Assembly: GCA_027624175.1 (NCBI GenBank)
Contig: JAQBXT010000010.1
Location: 1-46,891, forward strand
Length of the DNA: 46,891 nucleotides
Origin: Pseudomonadota bacterium
GTDB taxonomy: Bacteria; Pseudomonadota; Gammaproteobacteria; Burkholderiales; SG8-39
Direction of reading: 5' to 3'
This document shows positions 27,529 to 35,683 of this stretch, piece by piece (the first letter of the stretch is position 1; each line of letters starts with the position of its first letter). Below the pieces are notes generated by a model. That model had not been told where the DNA came from. It saw only the letters and a program-made list of their open reading frames with translations, and made no database searches. A program made the position numbers and the translations under genes.

Positions 27529-28707
27529 ATGAACCCTTCCCGCATGCGGGCGGCGCGGCGCGCCGCCGAGATCGAACCTTTTCGGGTAATGGACGTGCTT
27601 GCGCGCGCGCATGCGCTCGAGGCCGCGGGTCGCCGCGTGGTGCACATGGAGATCGGCGAACCCGACTTCACGGCGCCTGACGCGGTGGTCGAAGCGGGCG
27701 TGCGCGCGCTGCGCGATGGTCGCACGGCCTATACCGCGGCCCTCGGCCTGCCCGCGCTGCGCGAGGCGATCGCGGCGCACTATGCGCGGCTGTTCGGGCT
27801 GCAGCTCGACCCGGCGCGGGTCGCGCTCACCGCCGGCGCCTCGGGCGGCCTGCTGCTGACGCTGGCGATGATCGTGAATCCCGGCGACGAAATCCTGGTG
27901 CCCGACCCCGGCTACCCGGGCTACCGGCATTTCGTGCGCGCGTTCGAGGGCGTGCCGCGGCCGCTCGCGCTGTCCGCGCAGTCGGGCTACCAGCCCACGC
28001 TCGACATGGTGCGCGCCGCCTGGACCGCGCGTACCAGGGGACTGCTGCTCGGCTCGCCGTCCAATCCAACCGGGACGGTGGTCGACCCCGCGAAGCTGCA
28101 GCGCATTGCGCAGTTCGTCGCCGAGCGCGGCGGCATGCTGATCGCCGACGAGATCTACCAGGGTCTGGTCTACGGCGCGCCGCCCGCCACTGCGCTCGGC
28201 CTGCCCGGGGAGGTGGTGCTGGTGAACAGCTTCTCGAAATACTTCTGCATGACCGGCTGGCGCCTGGGCTGGGTGGTGCTGCCGAGTGCGCGCGTGCGCG
28301 ATTTCGAGAAGCTGGCCCAGCACTTCTTCATCTGCGCGCCCAGCGCCGCCCAGCACGCGGCGCTGGCGGCGTTCGCGCCGGAGACGCTCAGCGTGCTCGA
28401 GGAGCGGCGCCGCGAGTTCGAGCGGCGGCGCGATTTCCTGGTGCCGGCGCTGGAACGCGCCGGGCTCGCCGTGCCCGCGCGGCCCTCGGGCGCGTTCTAT
28501 GTCTACGCCGATTGCGCGAAATTCGGGTTGGAGGCGACCGATTTCGCCCTGGCCCTGCTGGAGGAGGCCGGGGTGGCGGCGACCCCGGGGTTGGACTTCG
28601 GCTCCCACGGCACGCTACGCAGCCTGCGCTTCGCCTATACGCGCAGCCGCGCCGACCTCGAGGACGCGGTAGCGCGCATCGCGCGTTTCTGCGCCGAGCG
28701 CCGCTAG
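27529..28707 (+). CDS. Class I/II PLP-dependent aminotransferase
   Basis: A 392-residue fold-type I aminotransferase: HMEIGEPDFTAPDAVVEAG near residue 40, TAYTAALGLPALREAIA, the NPTG motif (GSPSNPTGTVV) near 180, DEIYQGLVYG near 205, the PLP-binding lysine in NSFSKYFCMTGWRLGW near 235 and an Arg in SGAFYVYADC...SLRFAYTRS that binds the substrate carboxylate. It resembles aspartate/alanine-type enzymes (AlaC/ArAT-like); substrate is undetermined. Its TAG shares CTAG (28704-28707) with the convergent DUF4864 gene. Confidence 0.9.
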   Translation: MNPSRMRAARRAAEIEPFRVMDVLARAHALEAAGRRVVHMEIGEPDFTAPDAVVEAGVRALRDGRTAYTAALGLPALREAIAAHYARLFGLQLDPARVALTAGASGGLLLTLAMIVNPGDEILVPDPGYPGYRHFVRAFEGVPRPLALSAQSGYQPTLDMVRAAWTARTRGLLLGSPSNPTGTVVDPAKLQRIAQFVAERGGMLIADEIYQGLVYGAPPATALGLPGEVVLVNSFSKYFCMTGWRLGWVVLPSARVRDFEKLAQHFFICAPSAAQHAALAAFAPETLSVLEERRREFERRRDFLVPALERAGLAVPARPSGAFYVYADCAKFGLEATDFALALLEEAGVAATPGLDFGSHGTLRSLRFAYTRSRADLEDAVARIARFCAERR

Positions 28708-29129
28708 GTGGTGGTGGAAGCGCCAGGCACCAGCTGGCAGCCGGCGACTTTCCAGGCGCCGGCAACCAGCCGCATCGTGTAGAGCGCCACCCAGACGCGG
28801 CCCGCGCGATCGCTCATCTGCACCGGGAAAATCACGGTCCCGTCCTCGACCACGGGACGCAGGAATGCGCGCGACGCCGGTCGGTACACGACCGCGTACT
28901 GTTCGCGCACCATGCGCACGAATGTGGCGGCGGTGCCAAAACGCTCCTGAATCCCCGGCGAGGCCAGGGAAAACGCCTGCTGCTCGTCGCCGCTTGCGAA
29001 CGCTTCGAGCTGGGCATCGATCACGCGCTGCATCGCGCCGACCTCGTCGCGCGCCAGGCCTTGCGCTGCCACGCCAAAAGCGAGCATGAGCAGGGCAGCC
29101 CCCAACAGGGGCTGCAACTGCCGGCGCAT
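28704..29129 (-). CDS. DUF4864 exported protein
   Basis: A 141-residue protein with a signal peptide (MRRQLQPLLGAALLMLAFGVAAQG) and a DUF4864 domain: MQRVIDAQLEAFASGDEQQAFSLASPGIQERFG, then PVVEDGTVIFPVQMSD and WVALYTMRLVAGAWKVAGCQL. The fold is NTF2/SnoaL-like; function unknown. I moved the start from 29168 to ATG 29129 so that the signal peptide is N-terminal. It lies downstream of the lytic transglycosylase on the same strand. Confidence 0.8.
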   Translation of the reverse strand: MRRQLQPLLGAALLMLAFGVAAQGLARDEVGAMQRVIDAQLEAFASGDEQQAFSLASPGIQERFGTAATFVRMVREQYAVVYRPASRAFLRPVVEDGTVIFPVQMSDRAGRVWVALYTMRLVAGAWKVAGCQLVPGASTTT

Positions 29130-29180
29130 GGGATGCGGGCTCAATCGGGCCTCCGCGTGGAAGCCCACTGTATCAGGCTC

Positions 29181-29849
29181 TCAGGCCTGGCGGAGCACCC
29201 GCGCGACGAACTGCTTCAGGCGCGTCTTTTCCGCCAGTACCTTGCCCGCGTACAGGGCGGTCGGCTCGTCCATGGCGCCGCCGTACATCTGCAGCGCGGT
29301 CTCGGTCTCGGCAAACCGGCGCATGTACTCACGCAGGATCTGCGCCCCGACCTGGATGTTGACCTCGGGGTCGAGCAGCGCGTACTCGCCGCCGTGCTCC
29401 AGCAGCTTGTCCTGGTGGTACTTGGGGATGATCTGCATCAGCCCCTTGGCGCCCATCGAACTTTCCGCCACCGGGTTGTAGCGCGATTCGATCGCCATCA
29501 CCGCGAGGATCAGCAGCGGGTCGACGGCGAATTCGCGGCCCGCACGATACGCCGTGGACACGAAGGCCGCGCTCGCTGCCTCGGCTACCCGGTAGCGCCG
29601 GGCGATGAACTCGGCCACCGCGCGCTGTTCGCGTTCCTGCGCCAGTTCTCCGGCCACGGCCAGGATCGGCCTGGCGGTCGAGACCGGCCCGGCAGCGACC
29701 TCCTCGACCTGCCCAACAGCGGCCACCTGCTTCATCAGCGCCGCCCGTTGTTGCGGCAGCGCTACCGCCAGCACCGCGGCAAAGCCCACCAGGGTCAGGG
29801 TGCCGCGCACCACGGAAAACAGCCGACCAAGATTCTCGAATGAAAGCAT
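29181..29849 (-). CDS. Membrane-anchored lytic transglycosylase (SLT domain)
   Basis: A 222-residue protein with one N-terminal membrane segment (TLTLVGFAAVLAVALP) and a C-terminal SLT domain: FAVDPLLILAVMAIESRYNPVAESSMGAKGLMQIIPKYH, with the catalytic Glu in AIESRYNP, then EVNIQVGAQILREYMRRF and ALQMYGGA. It cleaves peptidoglycan between MurNAc and GlcNAc. ATG 29849 follows GGTGGA; an upstream in-frame ATG at 29873 has no better site. A strong promoter lies about 100 bp upstream. Confidence 0.88.
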   Translation of the reverse strand: MLSFENLGRLFSVVRGTLTLVGFAAVLAVALPQQRAALMKQVAAVGQVEEVAAGPVSTARPILAVAGELAQEREQRAVAEFIARRYRVAEAASAAFVSTAYRAGREFAVDPLLILAVMAIESRYNPVAESSMGAKGLMQIIPKYHQDKLLEHGGEYALLDPEVNIQVGAQILREYMRRFAETETALQMYGGAMDEPTALYAGKVLAEKTRLKQFVARVLRQA

Positions 29850-29952
29850 CGTCCACCCCCATGTTCTGGGCACCGCGCACCGCCTGACTACCCGGCCTGA
29901 CCTTTCCCGCCGGCCAAGCAGAAAGCCTCAGTGCTGCGGTGCAATATCTGGC

Positions 29953-29982
29953 ATGATAGCTAAAATTACCTAATGTTGTCAA
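29953..29982 (-). promoter_or_regulatory. sigma70 promoter of the lytic transglycosylase gene
   Basis: On the minus strand a consensus TTGACA (29982-29977), an 18-bp AT-rich spacer and TATCAT (29958-29953) are present. Transcription would begin near 29946, giving a leader of about 97 nt. Confidence 0.65.
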
Positions 29983-30053
29983 TGACTTCTGAATTTCCAT
30001 GAATTACGGTTACTGCGACGCACCAAGGCCGGAGTGCTACTGATGAACCTGTT

Positions 30054-30226
30054 TTGTCGCCAGTTCCTTGGCCCGGTAGAATGCGGGCTCGACGTCGATC
30101 CCGGCCCCATGGGGGCCTGGATCTAAAGGAAGCGCGCGGACCGACCTCAGCCTTTGAGTGATGCCCCAACGACGGAGGCGGTCCGCAGAGCTTCGAGGGC
30201 CTGGCGGGGGGGTTTCGCCGCCCGCC
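30054..30226 (+). ncRNA. Candidate structured RNA with its own promoter
   Basis: The 398-bp gap 29850-30247 has no credible protein gene. TTGTCG (30054-30059), a 17-bp spacer and TAGAAT (30077-30082) form a plausible promoter. Directly after the expected start (about 30089) come three hairpins: 30097-30123 (11 bp with one mismatch, loop ATG), 30136-30148 with 30175-30186 (12 bp with a bulge) and 30203-30208 with 30221-30226 (6 bp, GC only). No T run closes the unit. It converges on the H1-like gene. It does not match 4.5S RNA, tmRNA or RNase P signatures I know. Confidence 0.4.
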
Positions 30227-30247
30227 ATATTCCCGATCAGCGCCCGG

Positions 30248-30535
30248 TTACGGCCGGGAGCCGGTTGGAAACGGCCAAGCGGCCGCCGGATTCAGCGCGG
30301 TTCTCGCGCTTGCAGTCGCGGCGGGCGACGACGGTACTGCTGAAGCCGTCATCGTCATTCCCGCAGAGCCGGCCTTAGGTTTAACGGGCTTCGCCTTTTT
30401 TTTCTTGGCGGATTTTTTCTTCCTGCCCGCTGCCTTCTTCTTGGAAGATTTCTTAGCTACTTTCTTCTTCTTTGGTGATTTCTTCTTCTTCTTCTTCTTT
30501 TTCTTGCCGCCTTTTTTCGCTTTTTTCTTAGCCAT
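30248..30535 (-). CDS. Lysine-rich histone H1-like protein
   Basis: A 95-residue protein. Residues 1-55 are almost entirely Lys with Ala, Gly and Ser (MAKKKAKKGG, a run of nine Lys, then SPKKKKVAKKSSKKK...), typical of H1-like nucleoid proteins (HC1/HC2, AlgP-tail type) that bind DNA non-specifically. The tail is Ala/Ser/Pro-rich and ends TALNPAAAWPFPTGSRP, which looks like a conserved terminal motif. AAGGAG precedes ATG 30535. The Lys run is encoded by a pure AAG tract, so length may vary by replication slippage in whole codons. Confidence 0.8.
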   Translation of the reverse strand: MAKKKAKKGGKKKKKKKKKSPKKKKVAKKSSKKKAAGRKKKSAKKKKAKPVKPKAGSAGMTMTASAVPSSPAATASARTALNPAAAWPFPTGSRP

Positions 30536-30597
30536 GACTAACTCCTTACTGGTAGTTGAACAAAAGAAGCCCGGCCATCTCTGACCGAACTATTCAA

Positions 30598-30627
30598 CCG
30601 CGCCCGGGAATCTCTTCCCGGACGCGG
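30598..30627. terminator. Hairpin between DUF2442 and the H1-like gene
   Basis: CCGCG-C-CCGGGA (30598-30609) pairs with TCCCGG-A-CGCGG (30616-30627), 11 bp with one mismatch and a 6-nt loop. On the minus strand it follows DUF2442 and precedes the H1-like gene with only a weak T tract, so it may be a partial terminator or part of the H1-like leader. Confidence 0.4.
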
Positions 30628-30650
30628 ACTGAATTCATTGCAACAGCCCA

Positions 30651-30899
30651 TCAGCGGGCGCCCCGCGCCGCCAGGTCCTGGTACAGGATGTCCGGGTCCA
30701 GCCGGATGCCTCCCTCCCAGGTGACGGTGGCAGTCTCGGGATCGACGCTCACCTTCTCGAACTCGCGCACGTCGCGCCAGAGCTTGAACGCGCCGATTTC
30801 GAGCAGGTTGCCCAGAAACACGCTGCCCTCCAGCCCGTCGTCAAACCTCAACCACAGCTTGTAGTCTTCTTCCACCTTGCATGCGGTCACTCGGTGCAT
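30651..30899 (-). CDS. DUF2442 protein
   Basis: An 82-residue DUF2442 protein: MHRVTACKVEEDYKLWLRFDDGLEGSVFLGNLL, then FKLWRDVREFEKVSVDPETATVTWEGGIRLDPDILYQDL. The family is small, cytoplasmic, of unknown biochemistry, and often found next to DUF4160 proteins in toxin-antitoxin-like pairs; no DUF4160 gene is here. It starts 10 bases after nrdB on the same strand, so it may be the last gene of the nrdAB transcript. Confidence 0.85.
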   Translation of the reverse strand: MHRVTACKVEEDYKLWLRFDDGLEGSVFLGNLLEIGAFKLWRDVREFEKVSVDPETATVTWEGGIRLDPDILYQDLAARGAR

Positions 30900-30909
30900 G
30901 ATGCTCCCT

Positions 30910-32049
30910 TCAATCCCAGTTCAGCGCGCCGCCGGTCTGGTACTCGATGACCCGCGTCTCAAAGAAATTGCGCTCCTTCTTCAGGTCGATCATCTCGCTC
31001 ATCCAGGGGAAAGGGTTGCTCGCCCCCGGGTACAGCGTGTCCAGGCCGATCTGCTGGCAGCGGCGGTTGGAGATGAAGCGCAGGTACTCCTTGAACATGG
31101 GCGCGTTGAGGCCCAGCACGCCGCGCGGCATGGTGTCTTCCGCGTAGCGGTATTCGAGGTCGACGGCGCGGCGGAACAGTTCGTGCAGTTCCTCGCGGAA
31201 CTGCGGCGTCCACAGGTGGGGATTCTCCAGCTTGATCTGGTTGACGAGGTCGATGCCGAAATTGCAGTGCATGGACTCGTCGCGCAGGATGTACATGTAC
31301 TGCTCGGCGGCGCCGGTCATCTTGTTCTGGCGGCCGAGCGCCAGGATCTGCACGAAGCCGACGTAGAAGAACAGGCCCTCCATCAGGCAGGAGAACACGA
31401 TCAGGCTCTTGAGCAGCGCCTGGTCGCTCTCCGGCGTGCCGGTCCTGAACCCGGGGTCGGTGAGGGTGTCGATGAACGGTATCAGGAACTCGTCCTTGTC
31501 GCGGATCGAGGTGATCTCGTTGTAGGCGTTGAACACTTCGCCCTCGTCGAGGTCCAGGCTCTCGACGATGTACTGGTAGGCGTGGGTGTGGATCGCCTCC
31601 TCGAACGCCTGGCGCAGCAGGTACTGGCGGCACTCGGGCGCCGTGATGTGGCGGTAGGTGCCGAGGACGATGTTGTTGGCCGCCAGGGAGTCCGCGGTGA
31701 CGAAGAACCCCAGATTGCGCGTCACCAGGCGCCGCTCGTCGGCGGTGAGGCCGTTCGGGTCCTTCCACAGCGCGATGTCGCGGCTCATGTTGACTTCCTG
31801 CGGCATCCAGTGGTTGGCGCAGGCGGACAGGTACTTGTCCCAGGCCCACTTGTACTTGAACGGCACCAACTGATTGACGTCGGCCTTGGAATTGATGATG
31901 CGCTTGTCTTCCACCCTGATGCGGCGAAAGGCGTTGCCCGCGACGAAGCGCTCCTGCGCGGGGCCGGCGGCGGGCACGAAGGCGCTCTTGGGCTGCAGCG
32001 CCAGGCCGGCGATGCCGTTCATCTTGCCTTCATCCTCGAAGCTGAGCAT
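30910..32049 (-). CDS. nrdB: Ribonucleotide reductase class Ia, beta subunit
   Basis: A 379-residue R2 protein that holds the diiron-tyrosyl radical. Ligands and radical residue can be placed: Asp120 (FFVTADSL), Glu151 and His154 with radical Tyr158 ([12 protein letters not shown]), Glu224 ([11 protein letters not shown]), Glu258 and His261 (RDESMHCNF). The C-terminal [19 protein letters not shown] is the R1-docking tail. Start ATG 32049 overlaps the nrdA stop by one base (TAATG). The open frame upstream to 33279 is antisense-like shadow. Confidence 0.96.
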   Translation of the reverse strand: MLSFEDEGKMNGIAGLALQPKSAFVPAAGPAQERFVAGNAFRRIRVEDKRIINSKADVNQLVPFKYKWAWDKYLSACANHWMPQEVNMSRDIALWKDPNGLTADERRLVTRNLGFFVTADSLAANNIVLGTYRHITAPECRQYLLRQAFEEAIHTHAYQYIVESLDLDEGEVFNAYNEITSIRDKDEFLIPFIDTLTDPGFRTGTPESDQALLKSLIVFSCLMEGLFFYVGFVQILALGRQNKMTGAAEQYMYILRDESMHCNFGIDLVNQIKLENPHLWTPQFREELHELFRRAVDLEYRYAEDTMPRGVLGLNAPMFKEYLRFISNRRCQQIGLDTLYPGASNPFPWMSEMIDLKKERNFFETRVIEYQTGGALNWD

Positions 32050-34904
32050 TACTGGCAGGCCTCGCAATCGGGATTGTCGACGGCGCAGAACGTTGCCTCG
32101 TCCGCGCCCGCCGCCTGCGCCATACCACCGTCGGAAGACACTGCGTTGAGTTGCCCCGCCTTGGAGGTGGACTTCTCGGCGTGCGTCGCACCCAGCGAGC
32201 GCAGGTAGTAGGTGGTCTTCAGGCCGCGGATCCAGGCCAGCTTGTAGGTTTCGTCGAGCTTCTTGCCCGAAGCCCCCGCCATGTAGATATTGAGCGACTG
32301 CGACTGGTCGATCCACTTCTGGCGGCGCGCGCCGGCTTCCACCAGCCACCTCGGCTCGACCTCGAACGCCGTGGCGTACAGCCGGCGCAGTTCGGCGGGC
32401 GCGCGATCGACGCGCGCCAGATTGCCGTCGAAGTACTTGAGGTCCGAAATCATCACCTCGTCCCACAGGCCCGCCTGTTTCAGGTCGGACACCAGGTATT
32501 CGTTGGTGACGGTGAATTCGCCCGACAGATTCGATTTCACGTACAGGTTCTGGTAGGTCGGCTCGATCGAGGCCGACACGCCGACGATGTTGGCGATGGT
32601 CGCCGTGGGCGCGATGGCGACGCAATTCGAGTTGCGCATGCCGTACTGGCGGATGCGCGCGCGCAGCGGCTCCCAGTCGAGGCTCGAGGAGCGATCCACC
32701 TCGACGTAGCCGCCGCGCTCCGCGGCCAGCAGATCGAGCGAGTCCTGCGGCAGCACGCCGCGGTCCCACAGCGAGCCCTGGAACGTCGAATAGCGCCCGC
32801 GCTCCTCGGCCAGTTCGGTGGAGGCCCAATAGGCGCTGTAGGCCACCATCTCCATCGAGCGGTCCGCGAACTGCACGGCGTCGGCCGAGGCATAGGGCAC
32901 GCGCAGCAGGTGCAGGCAATCCTGGAAGCCCATGATGCCCAGGCCCACCGGGCGGTGGCGCAGGTTCGAATTGCGCGCCTTGTCCACCGCGTAGTAGTTG
33001 ATGTCGATCACGTTGTCGAGCATGCGCATCGCGGTGCGCACCGTGCGCTTGATCTTGTCGAAATCGAGCCCGTCGGCGCTCATGTGCGCGACCAGGTTCA
33101 CCGAGCCGAGGTTGCACACGGCGATTTCGTCGGCCGAGGTGTTCAGGGTGATCTCGGTGCACAGATTCGAGCTGTGCACCACCCCGACGTGCTCCTGCGG
33201 GCTGCGCAGGTTGCAGGGATCCTTGAACGTGATCCAGGGATGCCCGGTCTCGAACAACATCGACAGCATCTTGCGCCACAGCTGCAGCGCGGGGATCTTC
33301 TTGTGCAATTGCAGTTCGCCGCGCGCCGCCTTGTCCTCGTAGCGCAGGTAGGACTCCTCGAAGGCCTTGCCGGTGCGATCGTGCAGCTCTGGCGCATCCG
33401 AGGGGCTGAACAGCGTCCAGTCCGCGCCCTGCATCACCCGCTTCATGAACAGGTCGGGGATCCAGTTCGCGGTGTTCATGTCGTGCGTGCGGCGCCGGTC
33501 GTCGCCGGTGTTCTTGCGCAGTTCGAGGAATTCCTCGATGTCCAGGTGCCAGGTCTCAAGATAGGAGCACACCGCCCCCTTCCTCTTGCCGCCCTGATTC
33601 ACCGCCACCGCCGTGTCGTTCACCACCTTGAGGAACGGCACCACGCCCTGCGATTTGCCGTTGGTGCCCTTGATGTGCGAGCCCAGGGCGCGCACCGGGG
33701 TCCAGTCATTGCCCAGGCCGCCGGCATACTTGGCGAGCAGCGCGTTTTCCTTGATGGCGTCGTAGATGCCGGTCAGGTCATCGGCCACCGTCGTCAGGTA
33801 GCACGACGAGAGCTGCGAGCGCTGCGTGCCGGAATTGAACAGCGTCGGTGTCGAGCTCATGAAGTCGAAGGTCGACAGCACGTCGTAGAACTCGATGGCG
33901 CGCGCCTCGCGGTCCTTCTCGTTCAGCGCCAGGCCCATCGCCACGCGCATGAAGAAGACCTGCGGCAGCTCGATCCTGCGGCCACGCACGTGCAGGAAGT
34001 AGCGGTCGTACAGGGTCTGCAGGCCAAGGTAGCCGAACTTGAGGTCGCGTTCCGCCTTCAGCGCGCGGCCAATGCGCGCCAGGTCGAACTTGGCCAGCTC
34101 CGGGTCCAGGAGTTCGGCCTCCACGCCGCGCTGGATGAACTCGGGCAAGCACGTGGCGTAGCGCTTCCCCATCGCCGCCTGGCTGACTTCCTCGCCCAGC
34201 ACTTCCAGCCGGATCGTGTTCAGCAGCAGGCGCGCCGTCACGTACCTGTAGGCCGGGTCCTTTTCGATCAGCGCGCGTGCCGCGAGGATCGCGGACTTGC
34301 GCACCTCCTCCATCGGCACCCCGTCGTACAGGTCGCGCAGCGTCGCTTCCAGGATCGACGCCGAGCCGGCCGCGCCTTCCAGCCCTTCACAGGCGGACTC
34401 CAAAAGGCGCTGCAGGGCGCCCAGGTCCAGCGGCCTGCGCGATCTGTTGTCGACCACGTGCAGCACGGCGTCCGCCGACTGGCGGTCGCGCGCCGCCTTC
34501 TCCAGGGCGCGCGCTCTGGCGCGCTCCTCGCGGTACAGCACGTAGGCGCGGGCGACATCGTGCTCGCCCGAGCGCATCAGGGCGAGCTCCACCTGGTCCT
34601 GGATGTCCTCGATATGGAAGGTGCCGCCCTGCGGCTGCCGGCGCTGCAGGGCACCCACCACTTGCTCGGTGAGCTGCGCCACGAGTTCGCGGATGCGTGC
34701 CGAAGCCGCGCCCTGGCTGCCGTTCACCGCCAGATAGGCCTTGGTCATCGCGACTGAAATCTTGGCCGGTTCGAAGCCCACCACGGCACCGTTGCGGCGG
34801 ATGATCTTGCAGTCCGGATACGCCGATCGCAGCGCGGCACTGGAGTCGGCAACGCTCTCGCCCACCACGGGGTTCGTTGCTGCACTCTCCTGCGCGATCT
34901 GCAT
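32049..34904 (-). CDS. nrdA: Ribonucleotide reductase class Ia, alpha subunit
   Basis: A 951-residue R1 protein that reduces ribonucleoside diphosphates. An N-terminal ATP-cone ([27 protein letters not shown]..., about residues 38-130) gives dATP feedback. Active-site cysteines are in [21 protein letters not shown] (radical cysteine) and [10 protein letters not shown]; the C-terminal shuttle pair is in [13 protein letters not shown], which thioredoxin would re-reduce. Start ATG 34904 is 50 bp from the proximal NrdR-type box. Translationally linked to nrdB. Confidence 0.96.
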   Translation of the reverse strand: MQIAQESAATNPVVGESVADSSAALRSAYPDCKIIRRNGAVVGFEPAKISVAMTKAYLAVNGSQGAASARIRELVAQLTEQVVGALQRRQPQGGTFHIEDIQDQVELALMRSGEHDVARAYVLYREERARARALEKAARDRQSADAVLHVVDNRSRRPLDLGALQRLLESACEGLEGAAGSASILEATLRDLYDGVPMEEVRKSAILAARALIEKDPAYRYVTARLLLNTIRLEVLGEEVSQAAMGKRYATCLPEFIQRGVEAELLDPELAKFDLARIGRALKAERDLKFGYLGLQTLYDRYFLHVRGRRIELPQVFFMRVAMGLALNEKDREARAIEFYDVLSTFDFMSSTPTLFNSGTQRSQLSSCYLTTVADDLTGIYDAIKENALLAKYAGGLGNDWTPVRALGSHIKGTNGKSQGVVPFLKVVNDTAVAVNQGGKRKGAVCSYLETWHLDIEEFLELRKNTGDDRRRTHDMNTANWIPDLFMKRVMQGADWTLFSPSDAPELHDRTGKAFEESYLRYEDKAARGELQLHKKIPALQLWRKMLSMLFETGHPWITFKDPCNLRSPQEHVGVVHSSNLCTEITLNTSADEIAVCNLGSVNLVAHMSADGLDFDKIKRTVRTAMRMLDNVIDINYYAVDKARNSNLRHRPVGLGIMGFQDCLHLLRVPYASADAVQFADRSMEMVAYSAYWASTELAEERGRYSTFQGSLWDRGVLPQDSLDLLAAERGGYVEVDRSSSLDWEPLRARIRQYGMRNSNCVAIAPTATIANIVGVSASIEPTYQNLYVKSNLSGEFTVTNEYLVSDLKQAGLWDEVMISDLKYFDGNLARVDRAPAELRRLYATAFEVEPRWLVEAGARRQKWIDQSQSLNIYMAGASGKKLDETYKLAWIRGLKTTYYLRSLGATHAEKSTSKAGQLNAVSSDGGMAQAAGADEATFCAVDNPDCEACQ

Positions 34905-34953
34905 GATCCTGCCTCCCCTGCCCCTGCGATGACTAGACCCACTCTAGACAAAA

Positions 34954-35000
34954 CCACAATACCTAGTGCTGAGCCACTGATTGCTAACTACTTCTAGTGG
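34954..35000 (-). promoter_or_regulatory. Paired NrdR boxes upstream of nrdAB
   Basis: Box 1, CCACAATACCTAGTGC (34954-34969), matches the NrdR consensus ACACAATATATAGTGT at 12 of 16 positions; box 2, TAACTACTTCTAGTGG (34985-35000), is weaker (9 of 16). They are exactly 31 bp apart, the three-turn spacing known for NrdR. NrdR binding with ATP/dATP would repress nrdAB. Confidence 0.65.
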
Positions 35001-35004
35001 TCGC

Positions 35005-35032
35005 AATGTACCACGGCAATTTTTATTTGCAA
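35005..35032 (-). promoter_or_regulatory. Possible nrdAB promoter
   Basis: On the minus strand TTGCAA (35032-35027), a 16-bp AT-rich spacer and TACATT (35010-35005) lie just upstream of the NrdR-type boxes, which would cover the start site. Apart from this and the boxes, I see nothing else in the nrdA-ampD gap (34905-35124). Confidence 0.4.
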
Positions 35033-35124
35033 GCGTCGTGGCGTGACCGGTGCCAGCGCACGCGAATTGCGCAGTGCAGCGAACCTACTAGGGATGGGGC
35101 AGCAGCGCCCCGGAACCACAAAAT

Positions 35125-35667
35125 CTAGCGCCGTGCCAGGCCGGCGAGAAATCGCGCCCAATTGAAGTGCGCGCCCGGATCGCGCTTGCGGCCGGGCGCC
35201 ACGTCGCTGTGCGCCACGCAGGCACGCAGCGGGAATCGCGCGGCGAGGCAGCGCGCCAGCGCGATCGCGCACTGGTATTGGGCGTCGGCGAAGCGCGCGT
35301 CATCGCGCCCCTCGAGCTCCACGCCGACGGAGTAGTCGTTGCAGCGTTCGGCGGCGCGCCAGCGCGAGAGCCCCGCATGCCAGGCGCGCAGGTGCACGGG
35401 CACGAACTGCTGCAATGCGCCATTGCGTCGCACGAGGAAGTGCGCCGATACCCGCATATGAACTAAGTCACGAAAATAGGGGTGCGCGCCCGCCTCGAGG
35501 CGGTTGGTGAACAGGCGCTCGATGGCATCGCCGCCGAACCTTCCCGGCGGCAGGCTGATCGAGTGCAGCACCAGAAGCGACGCGACGCTGCCTTGCGGGC
35601 GCAGGTCGCAATTGGGCGACGGCAGGTAGCGGGCCCCCGCCACCCGTCCGTCAGTGCCGATTCTCAT
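35125..35667 (-). CDS. ampD: 1,6-anhydro-N-acetylmuramyl-L-alanine amidase AmpD
   Basis: A 180-residue zinc amidase that removes the peptide from anhydromuropeptides during cell-wall recycling. Landmarks are ARYLPSPNCDLRPQG, LLVLHSISLPPGRFGG (zinc His), HPYFRDLVHMRVSAHFLVRRNG and the C-terminal CVAHSDVAPGRKRDPGAHFNW (zinc His, catalytic Lys, zinc Asp). ATG 35667 gives the family length and overlaps what would have been the end of pilR, the usual betaproteobacterial order. Confidence 0.94.
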   Translation of the reverse strand: MRIGTDGRVAGARYLPSPNCDLRPQGSVASLLVLHSISLPPGRFGGDAIERLFTNRLEAGAHPYFRDLVHMRVSAHFLVRRNGALQQFVPVHLRAWHAGLSRWRAAERCNDYSVGVELEGRDDARFADAQYQCAIALARCLAARFPLRACVAHSDVAPGRKRDPGAHFNWARFLAGLARR

Positions 35668-35683
35668 CCGTGACGCCGAGGCG

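Noticed and set aside
30154-30378. Small plus-strand frames after the TAGAAT promoter
   Set aside because: Arg-rich, no ribosome binding site, and largely antisense to the H1-like gene; a structured RNA fits better.
30420-30530. AAG/CTT repeat tract as a phase-variation switch
   Set aside because: The unit is three bases, so slippage changes only the Lys number and not the frame.
32151-34757. 868-codon plus-strand frame opposite nrdA
   Set aside because: Antisense shadow of nrdA despite its length.
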